Assembly: GCA_029959085.1 (NCBI GenBank)
Contig: JARWIR010000021.1
Coordinates: 24,081,620 to 24,145,619 of the forward strand
Reading direction: 5' to 3'
DNA length: 64,000 bases
DNA from: Nemophila menziesii
Taxonomy: Eukaryota; Streptophyta; Magnoliopsida; Boraginales; Hydrophyllaceae
The position numbers and the translations under genes are program-made. The notes beneath the pieces were generated by a model. The model was not told where the DNA came from, did no database searches, and worked only from the letters and a program-made list of their open reading frames with translations. Position 1 is the first letter of the stretch. Every line of letters begins with the position of its first letter. Positions 61,511 through 64,000 of the stretch are shown here, piece by piece.

Positions 61511-64000
61511 ATGGAAGCGCTTAAAGAGAACGAGCTGGAGCTGTCAGTGGCGAACCATGGAACGTCGTATCAGGATATGTTGGAGTATCAAAAGAGTCTC
61601 TTTTTTAGCCAGATCGAGCAGCTAGAAGATATCGTCGGAAAGCAATGCAAACTCACCGGAATCAATCCTCTCTCGCAGGAAATGGTTCGTGTTATCTATT
61701 TCTAATCCAATTATCATTCTTATGTTTTGTTAAATTATTGCACACTCCATTAATTAACCATGTTTCTGTATCAATTGTCAAAAAAAATGGTTTTATTAAT
61801 TCAAGTAGTGTGTATGATTACATTGGAAGTTATATATGTATTATTTAACCTCATTCTGTTATGAATTTTGACATTCTGGAGCAGAAAGTTAAGAATATAT
61901 ATATATAATGCTACAAAAGCAAGATAATTAGAAACTCTAGTGGTCTATTATTAAATTACGAACTGTAGGCAATAATTGGATAAAGGTGCATTTTGTTTTG
62001 GACCAGTAGAAAACCTTAGGGGCATATAAATTTACCCAGATATTAGAATTGAGCTATAATCTGGATTGTTCTTGCTTAAGATAAAGAATTTGACATAGCT
62101 TGGTCAAAGAACTTGAAGTTTGTTGCATGATAAAACTAGTTTTAATGTGTTATATCAACTATTAAATGCTTGAGAAAGTTATGTAACAAGACTAAAGTAA
62201 ATTGATCAGACGAGACAGACTTAATGTTTTGAGTATTGATTGTGATCTAGAAAGCACATTTCGAGGTGTTACTGACACTATCTGACACGTGTCGTAAGAT
62301 AAAATCACTTCGACTCAATCAATGAACAATGTTTTATCTGTTATCTTTTTAGGTACTAGTTATAATAATATCTGATATTTGATGTCTAATGTCTTTTATT
62401 ATATGAATTTATAACAACGTTTTCTGATATTTTCGTAAAATTTCCATTTCGCCGTGTATGTGTCGGGGCTTCCCTTTCATTTAAGGAAGAAAAAAGAATT
62501 ATTTATGTATTTATTTATTCAATGAATTTGAGATTTTTTTTTATCGGTACTCATTTAAAATAATTTTTTAATTCATATGCAGGCTGCTGGAGCTTTATCA
62601 ATTAAAATTGGTAAGTTTTCATGTTGTTTTGGATATATATACTTAAAACGATTAATTTTAAAATAATATTTTTAAATTTTTCCAATGTACTGACATTTTA
62701 TCACCATGTGAATGCAGGGAAAAGGCCTAGAGATTTACTAAATCCTAAGGCTGTAAAATACATGCAAGAAATTTTCTCTATTAAAGATGCAATTGGGAAA
62801 AAAGAAATTCGTGAGATTAGTGCTTTATTTGGTGTTACAGCTACACAGGTTATTTTTTTTTCTTTTTTTCTTTTTTTCTTTATTAATTTTCTTTGAATCG
62901 ATAAATCACAGGAAGTTTTGTTATATTGACTACATTAATTGTAGCAAAAATTATAATTTGTCACATTGCGGTATAACTGAGCATAGAAAAAAACAGGATA
63001 GTAATAAATATCAAGTATTTATATAAATAACTTGTGTATAACTAATTTCTACATTAGATATTAACAGTTGATATAAAATCATAAAATTGCTTTATGTGAC
63101 AGGTTAGAGATTTCTTTACTAGTCAAAGATCGAGAGTGAGAAAGTTTGTGAGATTATCTAGAGAAAAAGCGAACAAATGTAACTCAGTTAATGAGGGGCA
63201 AGATGGGGATTCATCAAATTCTGATCCAACTGATCCAATTACTCCAATTCCCTTAAATAGCTTGGAACCTGTTAATGTGGATGAGGGACCCACATGCTCA
63301 CCACAAGAGGAGGTTCTGCCAGGGGTAGATGAGTCAGATAAACATTTTGTTGAGAAAATATTCATTTTAATGAGGAAAGAAGAAACATTTGGTGGACAAG
63401 TTAAATTAATGAATTGGATCTTACAAGTTCAAAATCCATCTGTACTATTTTGGTACGTACTTTCCTGAAATAGTTAGTTTGTTATGGTCTTTGTCTTACT
63501 TATTTAGACACATACAGGTTTTTAAACAAGGGTGGTGTAATGATTTTAGCTACATGGCTTACTCAAGCAGCTATTGAAGAACAAACAAGTGTTCTTCATG
63601 TAATTCTTAAGGTAACTAATTAAAATAACTGATTAATGTGTTCAAAGTTTAAACCTTGTCTGAATGTTAAAAAACTTTGTTTATATCAGGTTTTATGTCA
63701 CTTACCACTACAAAAAGCTGTTGCGGTACATATGTCAGCTATATTACAAAGTGTTAACAAGCTACGATTCTATAAAGCATCAGGTGTGCTGAGTTTTTTA
63801 ACCGGAAAAGCTAAAAGAGTAAATTTTAATTTCCCTTTGAAATTTTGAACTCATTTATCTGATTTGAAGATCAGACATCTCAAACAGGGCAAGGATTCTT
63901 CTATCTAGATTAAGCAAGATGTTTGCAAGAACTCAAGCATTGAAGAAATCTAATGGAATAAAGACTCCAAATGATGTTCAAGATGAAATGCTTTTAAAAC
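61511..64000 (+). CDS. LD: LUMINIDEPENDENS homologue, N-terminal part (window ends inside the gene)
   Basis: Exons: 61511-61684, 62583-62610, 62718-62848, 63103-63452, 63518-63611, 63690-63783, 63875-64000 (open at the edge). Introns are GT-AG and the joined frame is open for 332 residues. Residues 50-70 read NPLSQEMAAGALSIKIGKRP, very like Arabidopsis LD. Residues 69-125 form the divergent homeodomain (ISALFGVTATQVRDFFTSQ), which has FF where classical homeodomains have WF. From about 205 on, a helical region (KEETFGGQVKLMNWILQVQ, ILKVLCHLPLQ, AILQSVNKLRFY, DISNRA) resembles a TFIIS N-terminal/LW-type domain. LD is a nuclear protein of the autonomous flowering pathway that lowers FLC-type repressors in Arabidopsis (family knowledge). 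The start is the only in-frame ATG before the conserved block. The gene's C-terminal part lies outside. Confidence 0.93.

Overview
This is nuclear DNA of a flowering plant, most likely a eudicot with a repeat-rich genome. Two spliced single-copy genes lie among retrotransposon, Helitron and MITE remains. (1) CULLIN1, minus strand, coding 33462-36819: 16 coding exons, an intact 741-residue reading frame and a conserved neddylation lysine. (2) The N-terminal part of a LUMINIDEPENDENS (LD) homologue, plus strand, from 61511 to the window edge: seven exons seen, homeodomain-like region at residues 69-125. From memory, LD and CUL1 are immediate neighbours in Arabidopsis (AT4G02560 and AT4G02570). 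If so, this is an old gene pair kept head to head but pushed about 24.7 kb apart by transposons. Two tRNA genes, Val-AAC and Asp-GTC, lie between them.

Layout. 1-4345: the 3' end of a gypsy-type LTR retrotransposon (integrase tail, long untranslated region, truncated 3' LTR). 4635-19641: a truncated duplicate (copy 1) of the region downstream of CUL1, including CUL1 exons 14-16 as a pseudogene with a stop codon. After duplication it took in a solo LTR (4856-6368) and a full-length but broken LINE (7404-13519). 19642-25430: decayed copia DNA split by another solo LTR (22949-24720). 25448-27360: a large inverted-repeat (foldback) element. 26370-34157: the parental copy 2 of the duplicated segment, running into the intact CUL1. 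37491-45885: MITEs, a third solo LTR and a Mutator-transposase fragment. 45886-52367: two head-to-tail Helitrons carrying long arrays of telomere-like hexamers. 52526-54490: tandem duplications that abut the 3' ends of the tRNA genes. 54870-58082: a second broken LINE. 58740-61120: a retrotransposon LTR remnant and more foldback elements. 61121-64000: the LD promoter region and gene.

The window can be read as stratigraphy. Because several loci are present twice (copy 1/copy 2, tandem units, paralogous flanks), insertions can be compared with empty sites inside the same window. That gives target-site duplications for three solo LTRs, several MITEs and the Helitron pair, and a relative order of events. 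I found no microbial-type operon, CRISPR array or other defence system. The unusual material is structural: foldback elements with a CACGCGCGCGT signature and GGT microsatellites, an array of identical palindromes upstream of LD, hexamer-loaded tandem Helitrons, and a gene-fragment duplication whose breakpoint lies at the loop of an inverted repeat. All identities come from reading translated sequence and splice sites by eye; no database search was possible.
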